Assembly: GCA_028285035.1 (NCBI GenBank)
Contig: JANQQF010000049.1
Coordinates: forward strand, 15,640-79,639
DNA length: 64,000 nt
Reading direction: 5' to 3'
Source: Phycisphaerae bacterium
GTDB lineage: Bacteria; Chloroflexota; Anaerolineae; 4572-78; J111
Shown here: piece by piece, positions 52,356 through 61,247 of the stretch
Layout of the letters: the number at the start of each line of letters is the position of its first letter
Numbering within the stretch: position 1 is the first letter of the stretch
Made by a program: the position numbers and the translations under genes
Notes under the pieces: model-generated
The model's database searches: none
The model's input: the letters and a program-made list of their open reading frames with translations, nothing else
Told to the model about the DNA's origin: nothing

Positions 52356-53270
52356 CTAAATCCCGACGACTGGCTCGGCCAATCCCTCAAACATATAGGC
52401 CCTGGCCAAATTCGGGGTGTTGTGAGCAAAGCCAACCCGACCTAAACGGTCAATCATAATCACGCCACCTTGGCCATCGACCCGCTTGGCCAGAATTTGG
52501 ATAGCGGCCTCTGCTGCGGCAAAGAAGACATCATCTGTCTCAGATTGTTCTAGCATTGTGCCCGCTAAATGTGCGGCGGTGTTGGCCAGTTGCACTCGAA
52601 TGATCGACTCCCCATGTCCGGTGGAGGAGACAGCAGCGGTTAGGTTATCCGCGTAATAACCGCAGCCGGGCAAAGGGCTATCACCCACTCGGCCAACGGG
52701 CTTGAAGAGTGTTCCGCCGGTTGAGGTTCCAGCCACTAAATTACCATCTCGGTCGATAGCCACCGCGCCAACCGTGCCATCAGGTTGACGTGGCGGGTTT
52801 GTGTCGACTTGCTTCTTCTCGATGCGTGCTTCGTATCGCGCCACTTCGCGAGAAACAACCAGTTTCTCCGGATCAATCGGCTGGATGCCACGTTCAATGG
52901 CCCAAGATACAGCCCCCTCCCCCACAAACATATTGTGGTGGCTGTTCAACAACAGTCGGGTTACTTGAATTGGATTTTGCAGGCGTTCCACCCCAGCCAC
53001 TGCCCCAACTTGCAGCGTTGCCCCTTCCATCATCCCAGCATCCAGCTGTACCCGACCCGCCCGATTAAGATGGGAGCCAATCCCGGCATCGTAAGTGGGA
53101 TCATCTTCCAAAATTGTTACGGCAGTCTCCACAGCATCTAACGCCGAACCGCCTTTGGCAAGTACCTCATAGCCTGCCAGCACTGCGAATTGACATCCTC
53201 TTTTATGCGCCTCGTGCTCGGCCTGAGGGATGTCCCACGCACCGCCGTGAACAATGATTGCAGGTCTCAT
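52356..53270 (-). CDS. isoaspartyl peptidase/L-asparaginase (Ntn hydrolase)
   Basis: A 304-residue plant-type asparaginase. IVHGGAWDIPQ at the N-terminus, DAGIGSHLNRAG and the autoprocessing site GTVGAVAIDRDGNLVAGTST, where the Thr of GTVGAVA becomes the new N-terminal nucleophile. Removes isoaspartyl dipeptides or asparagine in the cytosol. Its ATG lies 3 bases after the recJ stop, with GAGGGATAAGCT as ribosome site inside the recJ end, so the pair is co-translated. Confidence 0.93.
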   Translation of the reverse strand: MRPAIIVHGGAWDIPQAEHEAHKRGCQFAVLAGYEVLAKGGSALDAVETAVTILEDDPTYDAGIGSHLNRAGRVQLDAGMMEGATLQVGAVAGVERLQNPIQVTRLLLNSHHNMFVGEGAVSWAIERGIQPIDPEKLVVSREVARYEARIEKKQVDTNPPRQPDGTVGAVAIDRDGNLVAGTSTGGTLFKPVGRVGDSPLPGCGYYADNLTAAVSSTGHGESIIRVQLANTAAHLAGTMLEQSETDDVFFAAAEAAIQILAKRVDGQGGVIMIDRLGRVGFAHNTPNLARAYMFEGLAEPVVGI

Positions 53271-53273
53271 AGC

Positions 53274-54992
53274 TTATCCCTCGCTTGGTCTCAAGTCTTT
53301 GATATTTAACTGCATTTGTCGTGATCCATTCCACTCATTGAATTCGAGATTATACACGACATCAATTTTGTCACCGACCCCAAGTTTTTCCGCCCAATCT
53401 CCCTGTCGAAAACCAATCGCCCCCCACGGTTGCTTGCCATCATCCAAATTCAACTTCAGATGTTGTTGTTCCTGCCCTACAGTTCGCTTTGATTTAATGG
53501 ATAAATTACGACTGACAAAGCAAGGCGTGGTATTACCATAACCAAAGGGTTGTAACGCCTGAATATCCTCCACCAATGAATCCCGCACACCTCGCAAATT
53601 TAGCTCGCCATCGATGGAAATCGTAGGTCGTAAATCAAGATTGGTTAACTCATCCTTCGCGATATTTTGTAATCGATCCATAAAAGCTGGCACATTTTCA
53701 TTTTTTAATGTGAAGCCCGCAGCGGCAGCGTGTCCCCCATACCGCAGCAATAAGTCAGCACATTTCTCCAAGGCAGCGGTAATATGAAATTCGGGGATAC
53801 TTCGAGCCGACCCCTTTGTTTTTTCATCTCCCTGTTCAGCGACCAATGATGGCCGATAAAATTCCTCGGTCAAACGAGAAGCAGCTAAACCAACAACACC
53901 AGGGTTGAATTCAGGGTGACGGACAAAGTACAACAACTGATCAGCTTGGGTAGCCAACACATCCTCACGCGCCATGCTAACCATCCGCATCGTGAGGGCT
54001 TGCCGCTCCTGATTTTGCTGATCAAGCCAATTGGCCAAGTGAGCCGCCTCTAATTCATTCTGCACCATCAACAAATCAAATGCAGCCAAGGCATTATCCA
54101 ATCGGCCTGCAGCATTCAAACGCGGGCCAAGCATAAATCCGATAGTCCCTGCTGTGATTGCCTTTCGCAGACCAATCTTCGTTTTCAAGGCCGCCAAACC
54201 AGGTCGCAGGGGGCGATGATTCAGAAGTTCCAACCCTTGGGCGACCAGCTTTCGATTTTCACCATAAAGGGGGGCTAAATCAGCCACAGTTCCCAATGCC
54301 ACTAAATCAAGTAAGTCATTCGCTTGCGGAGTGGAGCCATTGAGCTGAACTTCAGGTGCACCAGAGGAGAGGAGAGCCTGAGCAAATTTATAAGCCAATC
54401 CGACACCGGCCAATTCTTTAAACGGATAAATACAGGCGTCTTGTTTGGGATTGATTGTAGCCAAGGCTGGAGGAATTTCATCCCCAACAGAGTGGTGATC
54501 CGTAATAATGACATCCAAATCCAATGAGTTTGCGTGTTTAACTTCGTCGACTGACCGAATACCACAATCAACCGTCAGCATCACTTTCACACCCTGACTG
54601 GCTAACAGAGAGATCGCCTCATTATTCAAGCCATACCCTTCATCAAAACGATCCGGGATGTAGGGGCGAACCTTGGCTCCCAGTTGGCTCAGCAAATCGA
54701 TCATCAACGCCGTTGAGGTCACCCCATCGGCATCGTAATCTCCATAGATTGCAATTAACTCCTGATGTTTGATCGCCCACAGAATACGCTCCACCGCCTC
54801 TGACATTCCTTGTAGAACATATGGATCACCACCATCCCATTGATGCCGAAGAAAAGGGTAAATCTCTTGGGGGTCTGTAAAACCACGATTGTAGAGAATT
54901 TGCACCACTAATTTTTGAACATCTGGAAATTTTTCAAAATGGCTTTCGGGGGCACGCGGAGATACTTCCCATCGCTTTTGTCGTGACTGCAC
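53274..54992 (-). CDS. recJ: single-stranded-DNA exonuclease RecJ
   Basis: A 572-residue DHH/DHHA1 nuclease: YGDYDADGVTSTALMIDLL, DCGIRS, ITDHHSVGDEIPPALATINP (DHH), and in the DHHA1 half GGHAAAAGFTLK. The C-terminal OB fold follows (VGDKIDVVYNLEFNEWNGSR). Degrades single strands 5-to-3 in recombination and repair. GTG start with AGGAG 9 bases upstream. Length standard. Confidence 0.94.
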   Translation of the reverse strand: MQSRQKRWEVSPRAPESHFEKFPDVQKLVVQILYNRGFTDPQEIYPFLRHQWDGGDPYVLQGMSEAVERILWAIKHQELIAIYGDYDADGVTSTALMIDLLSQLGAKVRPYIPDRFDEGYGLNNEAISLLASQGVKVMLTVDCGIRSVDEVKHANSLDLDVIITDHHSVGDEIPPALATINPKQDACIYPFKELAGVGLAYKFAQALLSSGAPEVQLNGSTPQANDLLDLVALGTVADLAPLYGENRKLVAQGLELLNHRPLRPGLAALKTKIGLRKAITAGTIGFMLGPRLNAAGRLDNALAAFDLLMVQNELEAAHLANWLDQQNQERQALTMRMVSMAREDVLATQADQLLYFVRHPEFNPGVVGLAASRLTEEFYRPSLVAEQGDEKTKGSARSIPEFHITAALEKCADLLLRYGGHAAAAGFTLKNENVPAFMDRLQNIAKDELTNLDLRPTISIDGELNLRGVRDSLVEDIQALQPFGYGNTTPCFVSRNLSIKSKRTVGQEQQHLKLNLDDGKQPWGAIGFRQGDWAEKLGVGDKIDVVYNLEFNEWNGSRQMQLNIKDLRPSEG

Positions 54993-55079
54993 GAAGATTG
55001 CTCCTGATTCTTTAATCGGGTCTATTATAATCTGTGATGACAGGTTATCAAAACGGGTTTATGATTATCGTGGAAAATA

Positions 55080-55107
55080 AAAATCCCCCAACAGTGTGGG
55101 GGATTTT
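55080..55107. terminator. bidirectional terminator
   Basis: AAAATCCCCC (55080-55089) pairs with GGGGGATTTT (55098-55107). On the minus strand a T-rich tail follows, serving the DUF4870 gene. Confidence 0.8.
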
Positions 55108-55132
55108 AGCAAAATAAAATAGGCAGCTAAAT

Positions 55133-55498
55133 TTAGATCCAGCCTTGACCTTTGAGGAAATCGGTCAAACCAGGAATGGTCACATATTTACCTTGGTAGG
55201 CTTCAAAGGCCCAGTAAAGCGTTACCAGCCAGGGAATACAAAGACAACAACTCAAGAAACTACCAAATCCAGCCGTAAAGATCGTAATAATCGTAATAAG
55301 AATGCTGCCCCCAATAACAAGAACAATTAAAGCAACAAAAAAGGCGAGCGAGCTTACGGCGTGATACTTCTGGAATGGACGATTGCGCATATCTTCAACG
55401 AGCAGAACAATAAGACCAACAACCGGAATAACCCAGGATAGGGCTGCCATAAGTTTGTCCTGATCATTGATGTCGTGCATATCTTGTGTACCTTGCAT
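55133..55498 (-). CDS. DUF4870-type small membrane protein
   Basis: A 121-residue protein with three hydrophobic helices: LSWVIPVVGLIVLLVEDM, AFFVALIVLVIGGSILITII and the SCCLCIPWLVTLYWAFEAY segment, with the QKYHAVSSL loop typical of DUF4870. Function unknown; found in many bacteria near surface and stress genes. GGAGGA ribosome site. Own terminator. Confidence 0.8.
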   Translation of the reverse strand: MQGTQDMHDINDQDKLMAALSWVIPVVGLIVLLVEDMRNRPFQKYHAVSSLAFFVALIVLVIGGSILITIITIFTAGFGSFLSCCLCIPWLVTLYWAFEAYQGKYVTIPGLTDFLKGQGWI

Positions 55499-56032
55499 TT
55501 TTAAAGTTCCTCCAAGTGATAGTGTTGGTTTTGAAAAATGAACATGATTGGCTCAGTGCTCTACAGACGCACTACATTCTCAAGTCGTTCCCGTCCAACA
55601 AAAACTTAAGTATTTGGTAGAAAGCTTTAGGAATAAGGAATGACTCAAAAACCGAAAGTAGCCTCACCTATTATCAATTTCGCGCCAAATCTAGAAGTAA
55701 CCGGCCAAATTGATCCTATTTTGAACAAAAATCGCGAATTGATATTTATCGTTTTTTCCAAAAGTTCTTGTCGGTTACTTAAGAATAAAAAATTTTAAGT
55801 GGCCTCATTCTAACACGGCTGCTAATCCTATGTCAACCTAAAGGTGATCAATCCAACCATATTTGACAAAATTTTAAAGTAGGATTAAATTTTGCATACG
55901 TATGCAAAATTTTAAGGTCAGCAATGAGGCTCATTGTTCTTCTCTTTTCCTCATACTCAACCTCATTGCAAAACAAGGCAGCGTTTTATTGATATCTAAA
56001 AACAAACACCCACTATTCTAGGAGGCGATTCA
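55499..56032. other. 534-base intergenic region; possible small frame
   Basis: The left part holds a 52-residue open frame (55640-55798) with AAGGA 3 bases before ATG, reading MTQKPKVASPIINFAPNLEV and on to stop; without homology its reality is doubtful. The right part carries the promoter and operator at 55863-55912. No RNA gene seen. Confidence 0.35.
55863..55912 (+). promoter_or_regulatory. promoter and 26-bp palindromic operator before the HisD-like operon
   Basis: TTGACA (55863-55868), 17 bases, TAAATT (55886-55891). From 55887 to 55912 runs a perfect 26-base palindrome with core TTTTGCATACGTATGCAAAA. It covers the -10 and start. A 13-of-14 match to its core (TGCATACGTATTCA) lies at 58128-58141, before the methyltransferase gene. 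The central CG fits LacI-family sites, but neither LacI gene here has this sequence at its own promoter. Confidence 0.85.
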
Positions 56033-57310
56033 ATGGCAACGTTCTTAAAAGAAGGTATCAGTCAAGCAGAGTCTCAAGCAGCAGACGCAAAGGTCAAGGA
56101 AACCGTTGAAAATATCTTAAGTGATATTCGAGATCGAGGCGACGTTGCTGTACGAGAGCTATCAGAACGATTCGATAAATGGTCCCCGGAGACATTCCGA
56201 CTTTCTGAGACCGAGATTGAGGAACTAATTGCTAGCCTCCCGGATCAGGTGATTGAGGATATCAAGTTTGCACAAACGCAGGTCCGTAACTTCGCCGAAA
56301 AACAGCGGGAAGCTTTGCAGGATATCGAGGTTGAGACCATCCCTGGGGTGACGCTTGGGCACAAAAATATTCCGATGAACAGTGTGGGTTGCTACATTCC
56401 GGGTGGACGTTACGCGATGGTGGCCTCGGCACATATGAGTGTGTTGACGGCAAAAGTAGCTGGGGTCAAAAGGGTGATCGCCTGTACCCCACCAATGAAT
56501 GGTCAGCCACCCGCTGCCACCGTAGCCGCCATGTTTTTTGCCGGGGCCGATGAAATCCACATTTTGGGTGGCGTGCAAGCAATGGCGGCGATGGCCCTCG
56601 GCACCGAAACGATTGAGCCTGTCGATATGTTAGTTGGACCAGGGAACGCCTACGTGGCCGAGGCGAAACGCCAACTCTATGGCCGAGTTGGCATCGACTT
56701 GTTGGCCGGGCCGACCGAGGTTTTGATTGTGGCTGACCACACCGCCGACGGCGAGATGGTGGCAACCGATCTTTTGGGGCAAGCCGAGCACGGCCCGACC
56801 TCACCCGCCGCCCTCATCACCACCAGCGAGCAGCTCGCCAAAGACACAGTGGCGGAAATCGAACGGCAATTACAAACGCTGCCGACCGCTGATGTGGCGG
56901 GTAAAGCTTGGGAAGATTACGGTCAGATCATTCTGGTCGAGAGCGAAGAAGAGGCGGTCAAAGAGGCCGATCGACTGGCCTACGAACACGTGCAAATTCT
57001 CACAGAAAATCCACGTTACTTCCTGGACAACATGACAAATTATGGAGCGCTCTTCCTTGGCCCAGAAACAAATGTGGCCTATGGTGATAAAGTTATTGGC
57101 ACAAATCACACCTTGCCCACCAAAGGTGCAGGCCGTTATACTGGCGGTTTGTGGGTTGGGAAATTTATCAAAACCGTAACCTATCAAGAAGCAACGCCCG
57201 AAGCCAGTGCCTTGATTGGCGAATACGGCTCTCGTTTGTGTGAGATCGAAGGCTTCTGGGGACACAAAGCCCAAGCGGACCTACGCGTAAAGCGATACGG
57301 GAGCAAATAA
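56033..57310 (+). CDS. HisD-like dehydrogenase (histidinol or polyol-type)
   Basis: A 425-residue member of the histidinol-dehydrogenase family with all zinc and catalytic residues visible: [11 protein letters not shown] (Gln, His), [11 protein letters not shown] (Glu-His acid/base), [15 protein letters not shown] (Asp), and [18 protein letters not shown] (final His). Oxidises an alcohol to a carboxylate in two NAD steps. It stands in an operon with an SDR and next to a corrinoid system, not with histidine genes, so a catabolic substrate is likelier; HpsN (sulfopropanediol dehydrogenase) is one known HisD homologue with such company. AGGAGG ribosome site. Confidence 0.85.
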   Translation: MATFLKEGISQAESQAADAKVKETVENILSDIRDRGDVAVRELSERFDKWSPETFRLSETEIEELIASLPDQVIEDIKFAQTQVRNFAEKQREALQDIEVETIPGVTLGHKNIPMNSVGCYIPGGRYAMVASAHMSVLTAKVAGVKRVIACTPPMNGQPPAATVAAMFFAGADEIHILGGVQAMAAMALGTETIEPVDMLVGPGNAYVAEAKRQLYGRVGIDLLAGPTEVLIVADHTADGEMVATDLLGQAEHGPTSPAALITTSEQLAKDTVAEIERQLQTLPTADVAGKAWEDYGQIILVESEEEAVKEADRLAYEHVQILTENPRYFLDNMTNYGALFLGPETNVAYGDKVIGTNHTLPTKGAGRYTGGLWVGKFIKTVTYQEATPEASALIGEYGSRLCEIEGFWGHKAQADLRVKRYGSK

Positions 57311-57311
57311 G

Positions 57312-58064
57312 ATGAGTGGTCAATTGATGGCAGGCAAAGTAGCCGTCGTCACGGGTGGCGGTGGTGGTATCGGCTCTGCGATTTGTCACCACTTGGCTGA
57401 AGCAGGCGCGAAAGTGGTACTCACCTACCGCAAAAGTGTCGAACAAACCCAAGCTGTCGCCGATGAACTCGCCGGTGAGGGACATCTTGTTGTGCAAGCC
57501 TCGGTCGATGACAGTGCAGCCCTGCAAAGGCTGGCCGAAATGCTGAAAGCTGAGTATGGTACTGTGGATTTACTGGTCAACAATGCCGGTATCACCCGCC
57601 CAGTGCCGCATGGCGATTTGGATGCGCTTGATGATGAACTAATCGACGCGATCTTCCAAACGAATTGGCGAGGGGCCTTTGCCAGCATTCGAGCCTTACG
57701 CGCCCTGCTTGAGCAGGGTGAGGGTGGGGTTGTCATCAATCTCTCCTCGATTGCGGCAGTGACTGGTATCGGTAGTAACGTGGCTTACTGTGCCTCAAAG
57801 GCCGCGATGAACTCAATGACCGTTTCTTTGGGACGGGCTTTGGCCCCAAAAATCCGGGTTGTTTCCGTATCACCCGGTTGGGTACTCGGCGAATATGCCA
57901 AGAAAACGGCTGATCCAGTCTACTTACAAGAACAAATTGACAAAACGCCACTTGATCGGCTGGCGAGCGCCGAGGATGTGGCTGAGACGATTCTCGCTGT
58001 TATGCAAATGCCTTTCACCACCAGTAGCATCATTCCTGTCGATGGTGGGCGGGTGTTTGTCTAA
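57312..58064 (+). CDS. SDR-family NAD(P)-dependent oxidoreductase
   Basis: A 250-residue short-chain dehydrogenase: VVTGGGGGIGSAICHHLAEA, LVNNAGIT, and catalytic VINLSSIAAV, YCASKAA. The first strand has an extra Gly run. Starts one base after the HisD-like stop (TAAGATG), so it is co-translated with it. Together they probably oxidise two alcohol groups of one substrate. A strong terminator ends the operon. Confidence 0.92.
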   Translation: MSGQLMAGKVAVVTGGGGGIGSAICHHLAEAGAKVVLTYRKSVEQTQAVADELAGEGHLVVQASVDDSAALQRLAEMLKAEYGTVDLLVNNAGITRPVPHGDLDALDDELIDAIFQTNWRGAFASIRALRALLEQGEGGVVINLSSIAAVTGIGSNVAYCASKAAMNSMTVSLGRALAPKIRVVSVSPGWVLGEYAKKTADPVYLQEQIDKTPLDRLASAEDVAETILAVMQMPFTTSSIIPVDGGRVFV

Positions 58065-58073
58065 ATTAAACCA

Positions 58074-58124
58074 AACAAAAAAGTTAAAGCCTGATCATTT
58101 GGTCTAGGCTTTAACTTTTTTGTT
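58074..58124 (+). terminator. strong terminator after SDR
   Basis: A 19-base-pair perfect stem: 58074-58092 (core AAAAAAGTTAAAGCCT) with 58106-58124, and T-runs inside the descending arm. Confidence 0.9.
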
Positions 58125-58127
58125 AAT

Positions 58128-58141
58128 GTGCATACGTATTC
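58128..58141 (+). promoter_or_regulatory. second copy of the TGCATACGTATGCA operator
   Basis: TGCATACGTATTCA, matching the 26-base palindrome core (55893-55906) at 13 of 14 positions, 26 bases before the methyltransferase ATG. It would place both operons under one regulator. Confidence 0.65.
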
Positions 58142-58166
58142 AAAGTTATAAACTAAGGAGAAAAAT

Positions 58167-59411
58167 ATGACCCCGCGTGAACGATTTAAAAAAATCACGA
58201 ATCACGAAGAAGCGGACCGTGTCCCAATGGACATGGGCAGTCACGTAGCCTCAATCCACCGCTTTTCTTATGAGAAGCTGAAAGAGTATTTAAAGGATGC
58301 CGATTTAAAGAACACGGACAAAGTCTTGGATCGAATGGTTCAAAACATCGTGCCTGATGAAAAAATCCTGAAGCGGTACGACATCGATTTCCGTTGGATT
58401 GCACCAAACTGGATTGGGGTTTCAGATATTCGTGATGATATCTATCGAGATATGTGGGGCATCGATTGGCAATATATGCTGGATGCCTACAGCGTCTACG
58501 ACTCACCCTTAAAAAATGCAACCATTGCGGATATTGATCGCCATCCTTGGCCAGACCCCACCGATCCAAAATTAGTAGAAGGTTTGGCCGAGCAGGCTAA
58601 ATATTTGTATGAAACCACTGACTATGTCCTCGTTGGGGACGCCATTAAAGGGGGCATCCTAACCAAAGCGCTACAGATTCGGGGTTATGAGCAGATGTTT
58701 GCTGATTTGGTTGATGATGTTTCCTTCACAGAGGCGTTGATGGACAAATTGCTCGATCTCTACAAACAATTTTGGAGCAACTTCCTCAAAGCGGTTGGCC
58801 CCTACATTCAACTGGTCTATTTCACCGATGACATCGGTGGCCAAAATGCGATGATGATTTCGCCAAAAACCTTCCGTAGCTTGGTTAAGCCCCGCATCAA
58901 GGAATTGATTGAACACATCAAAAGTGAAGCTGATGTGAAATTTATGTATCATACGGATGGGACTGTTACCCCGGTGATTGAGGACATCATTGAAATGGGG
59001 GTCGACATTCTCAACCCGATCCAAACGTCGGCTTTGGGAATGGATACTGATGTGTTAAAGGAATTGTATCGAGGTCGATTGTGTTTCCACGGGGCCATCG
59101 ATGTCCAAATGATGCTCCCCTTCTCTACGCCCGAGGAAGTACGTTATGATGTGGCGAAACGCATTTATCACCTCGGCCGAGGTGGCGGCTTCATTTTAGC
59201 CCCCTGTCACAACATCGGCTCGGATGTTCCTCCTGAAAATATCGAAGCGATGTACTTTGCCGCCAAAGAGTATGGGCAATATCCGCTGAAATTAGACCAC
59301 GTACTCAAAGAGGCTGATTTAAAATTACCGTCAAAAGAACAAATTTTAGCGGAGAGCCAGCCCAAGGTCGTCCAAAAACGAGGCCGGCCAAAGTCAAATC
59401 CACGCCCATAG
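58167..59411 (+). CDS. URO-D/MtaA-like methylcobamide methyltransferase
   Basis: A 414-residue uroporphyrinogen-decarboxylase-fold protein of the methyltransferase branch (MtaA/MtbA-like): MYHTDGTVTPVIEDIIEMGV, NPIQTSALGMD, CFHGAIDVQMMLPF and GGGFILAPCHNIGSDVPPEN (zinc-type His/Cys site). Such enzymes move methyl groups to or from a corrinoid protein; one is encoded next. The tail ends VVQKRGRPKSNPRP, an AT-hook-like motif not normal for this family. AAGGAG ribosome site. Confidence 0.83.
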   Translation: MTPRERFKKITNHEEADRVPMDMGSHVASIHRFSYEKLKEYLKDADLKNTDKVLDRMVQNIVPDEKILKRYDIDFRWIAPNWIGVSDIRDDIYRDMWGIDWQYMLDAYSVYDSPLKNATIADIDRHPWPDPTDPKLVEGLAEQAKYLYETTDYVLVGDAIKGGILTKALQIRGYEQMFADLVDDVSFTEALMDKLLDLYKQFWSNFLKAVGPYIQLVYFTDDIGGQNAMMISPKTFRSLVKPRIKELIEHIKSEADVKFMYHTDGTVTPVIEDIIEMGVDILNPIQTSALGMDTDVLKELYRGRLCFHGAIDVQMMLPFSTPEEVRYDVAKRIYHLGRGGGFILAPCHNIGSDVPPENIEAMYFAAKEYGQYPLKLDHVLKEADLKLPSKEQILAESQPKVVQKRGRPKSNPRP

Positions 59412-59475
59412 ATAATTGTGAATCTGGTGATCACTAATCACTAACAACTAGCCACTAATTTTTAGGAGAAAAATC

Positions 59476-60138
59476 ATGAGCGATCGTCAAGAAGAAATTT
59501 TGGATGGATTATACGAACACACATTGGAGGGTGAAGCGGAGCCTGTCGTTGCTTTGACCAAGGAAGCCCTTGAACTAGACATGGATCCCCTAGTGCTCCT
59601 TTTTGATGCCTTGATTCCAGCGTTAGAAGAGGTCGGGCGTTTATTTGAGATTGGCGAGTATTTTGTCCCTGAGATGCTCATCGCAGCTCGGGCGATGGCC
59701 GGGGCCATGGATATTTTGAAGCCGCTGATCGCTGAAACGGGAATGAAACCCATTGGCACTTTTGTGATGGGGACTGTTAAAGGTGACATCCACGACATCG
59801 GCAAAAACTTGTGCAACATCATGCTGGAAGGAGCTGGCTTTACTCTGATTGATTTGGGGGTAAATGTTGATCCACAAACGTTTATTGATGCGATTCACGA
59901 ACACAAGCCTGAAGCGGTTGGCATGAGTGCCTTCTTGACCACCACGATGCCGATGTTCAAGGTCAACATTGAGGCGATGATTGAAGCCGGGGTACGCGAC
60001 CAAGTGACCGTTTTTGTTGGTGGCGCACCGGTGACTCAAGAGTATTGCGAGGTCGTTGGGGCCGATGGTTATGCTCCAGATGCCAGTGCTTTGGTACGAT
60101 TAACAAAAGAAATGTTGGGTCTAAATGAGCCTGCCTAG
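59476..60138 (+). CDS. corrinoid-binding methyl-carrier protein (MtbC/MttC-like)
   Basis: A 220-residue B12 protein: an N-terminal helical cap (EPVVALTKEALELDMDPLVL; EVGRLFEIGEYFVPEMLIAA) and a cobalamin domain with DIHDIGKN (His that replaces the dimethylbenzimidazole), GVNVDPQTF, SAFLTTTM and VGGAPVT. Takes methyl from a substrate through a methyltransferase and passes it on. The upstream URO-D-like protein is its probable partner. AGGAGAA ribosome site. Confidence 0.92.
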   Translation: MSDRQEEILDGLYEHTLEGEAEPVVALTKEALELDMDPLVLLFDALIPALEEVGRLFEIGEYFVPEMLIAARAMAGAMDILKPLIAETGMKPIGTFVMGTVKGDIHDIGKNLCNIMLEGAGFTLIDLGVNVDPQTFIDAIHEHKPEAVGMSAFLTTTMPMFKVNIEAMIEAGVRDQVTVFVGGAPVTQEYCEVVGADGYAPDASALVRLTKEMLGLNEPA

Positions 60139-60140
60139 TG

Positions 60141-60193
60141 CAGTTGGGCGTTGAGAGCTATACAGTAACGAAACTCTCAGCGCCCAACTGTTT
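60141..60193 (+). terminator. 17-bp stem terminator
   Basis: CAGTTGGGCGTTGAGAG (60141-60157) pairs with CTCTCAGCGCCCAACTG (60174-60190) with one G-T pair, then TTT. It separates the corrinoid gene from the next. Confidence 0.7.
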
Positions 60194-60269
60194 AGGTATG
60201 CCGGTTCGTTCAGTTTCCAAGGTTGGATTATAATCTGCAACGTTTACTAAAAACTTCAGGAGAAATCTA

Positions 60270-60950
60270 ATGAAAATTCAATGGTTAGCCCACGCTTCAT
60301 TTTTAATTGAAGGAGACGGATTACGAATTATCACTGATCCATATGAACCCAATGATGAGATGAACATTCCACCAATTGAAGAGCCAGCAGACATCGTCAT
60401 TCGTAGCTCAGATGATGATGAGGCCCACTGTTTTGTTGACACCATCCCAGAGGGGTTTGAGTTGGTCACAGCGACGGACATCGTTGATACCGGCGCTACG
60501 GCAAAAGGGGTCAGTGTTAAGGCGATTTGGTCTGAGGAGAGCCACATTCACAAAGAAGTTGTTCGCGATAATGCAATGTATCGCTTCTCGGTTGAGGGTA
60601 TCAACATCACGCATATGGGCGATGTTGGTAATCCATTAACCAAGGAACAAATGGCTGAACTAGCTGATACCGATGTTTTGTTCGCCCTCGTTGGCGGACC
60701 ACCCACCATCGAATTAAATGATCTTTATGAGGTGATTGACACCATCAAACCGCGTGTCATTATTCCTATGCACTATCGCATTCCCGGGCCACGCTTCTTC
60801 ATGCTCCCCGTCACGGATTTCACCAGCCACTTCCCAGAGGATGCCGTCGAATGGGTTGATGGCACCACGATTGAATTGAGCAAAGACTCACTTCCGAGCA
60901 ACAATAAGGTGATGGTTTTGAAACCAACATTATTCCGAGAAGAAGCATAG
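60270..60950 (+). CDS. metallo-beta-lactamase-fold protein lacking the HxHxDH motif
   Basis: A 226-residue UlaG/YdeR-like fold: IQWLAHASFLIEGDGLRIIT, HMGDVGNPLTKEQ, DVLFALVGGPPTIEL and RVIIPMHYRIPG. Normal members have THxHxDH at the second strand; here that position reads IRSSDDDEAH, so most of the metal ligands are absent. It may be inactive as a hydrolase or bind differently. AGGAGAA ribosome site. Situated between the corrinoid gene and the LacI regulator. Confidence 0.72.
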   Translation: MKIQWLAHASFLIEGDGLRIITDPYEPNDEMNIPPIEEPADIVIRSSDDDEAHCFVDTIPEGFELVTATDIVDTGATAKGVSVKAIWSEESHIHKEVVRDNAMYRFSVEGINITHMGDVGNPLTKEQMAELADTDVLFALVGGPPTIELNDLYEVIDTIKPRVIIPMHYRIPGPRFFMLPVTDFTSHFPEDAVEWVDGTTIELSKDSLPSNNKVMVLKPTLFREEA

Positions 60951-61020
60951 TCATTGTGAATTGTGGATTCTTTCGGACTTATACAAACCGTTGATTGAGC
61001 CTGTCGAAAGTAACGATTTC

Positions 61021-61068
61021 AGGGATAAACTGTCGGTTGAGCTTGCCGAAACCAGACAGTTTATCCCT
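61021..61068. repeat. 14-bp inverted repeat with TTGAGC..GCCGAAA words
   Basis: AGGGATAAACTGTC (61021-61034) pairs perfectly with 61055-61068. Inside and before it lie two related words, TTGAGCCTGTCGAAAG (60996-61011) and TTGAGCTTGCCGAAAC. It sits between the beta-lactamase-fold and LacI genes. Confidence 0.6.
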
Positions 61069-61169
61069 AATTCTTAATTGAAGTTCACGTTCCAATCCAC
61101 TTTTGCCCCCTTGCCTCTTTGCTAAATTGCCACCCTGTTTACTTCCCCTTAAATTATTTAAATTCCTAT

Positions 61170-61224
61170 TTGACACGAAAACGTTTTCGTGGTACTCTCG
61201 GCGTCAAGACGAAATCGTTTTCGT
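61170..61224 (+). promoter_or_regulatory. promoter with two LacI operators
   Basis: TTGACA (61170-61175), then TACTCT (61193-61198), 17-base spacer. CACGAAAACGTTTTCGTG (61174-61191) is a perfect palindrome filling the spacer; ACGAAATCGTTTTCGT (61209-61224) is a second, one mismatch, over the start. They indicate autorepression by the adjacent LacI protein. Confidence 0.85.
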
Positions 61225-61247
61225 TAAGATAATGAGTGTGAGTACCT

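Noticed and set aside
55640..55798. 52-residue frame in the intergenic space
   Set aside because: A ribosome-like AAGGA is present but there is no motif, and the AT-rich composition makes chance likely. Not listed as a gene.
56033..57310. Calling hisD as part of histidine biosynthesis
   Set aside because: No other his gene is present; the operon partners are catabolic. The biochemical role is left open.
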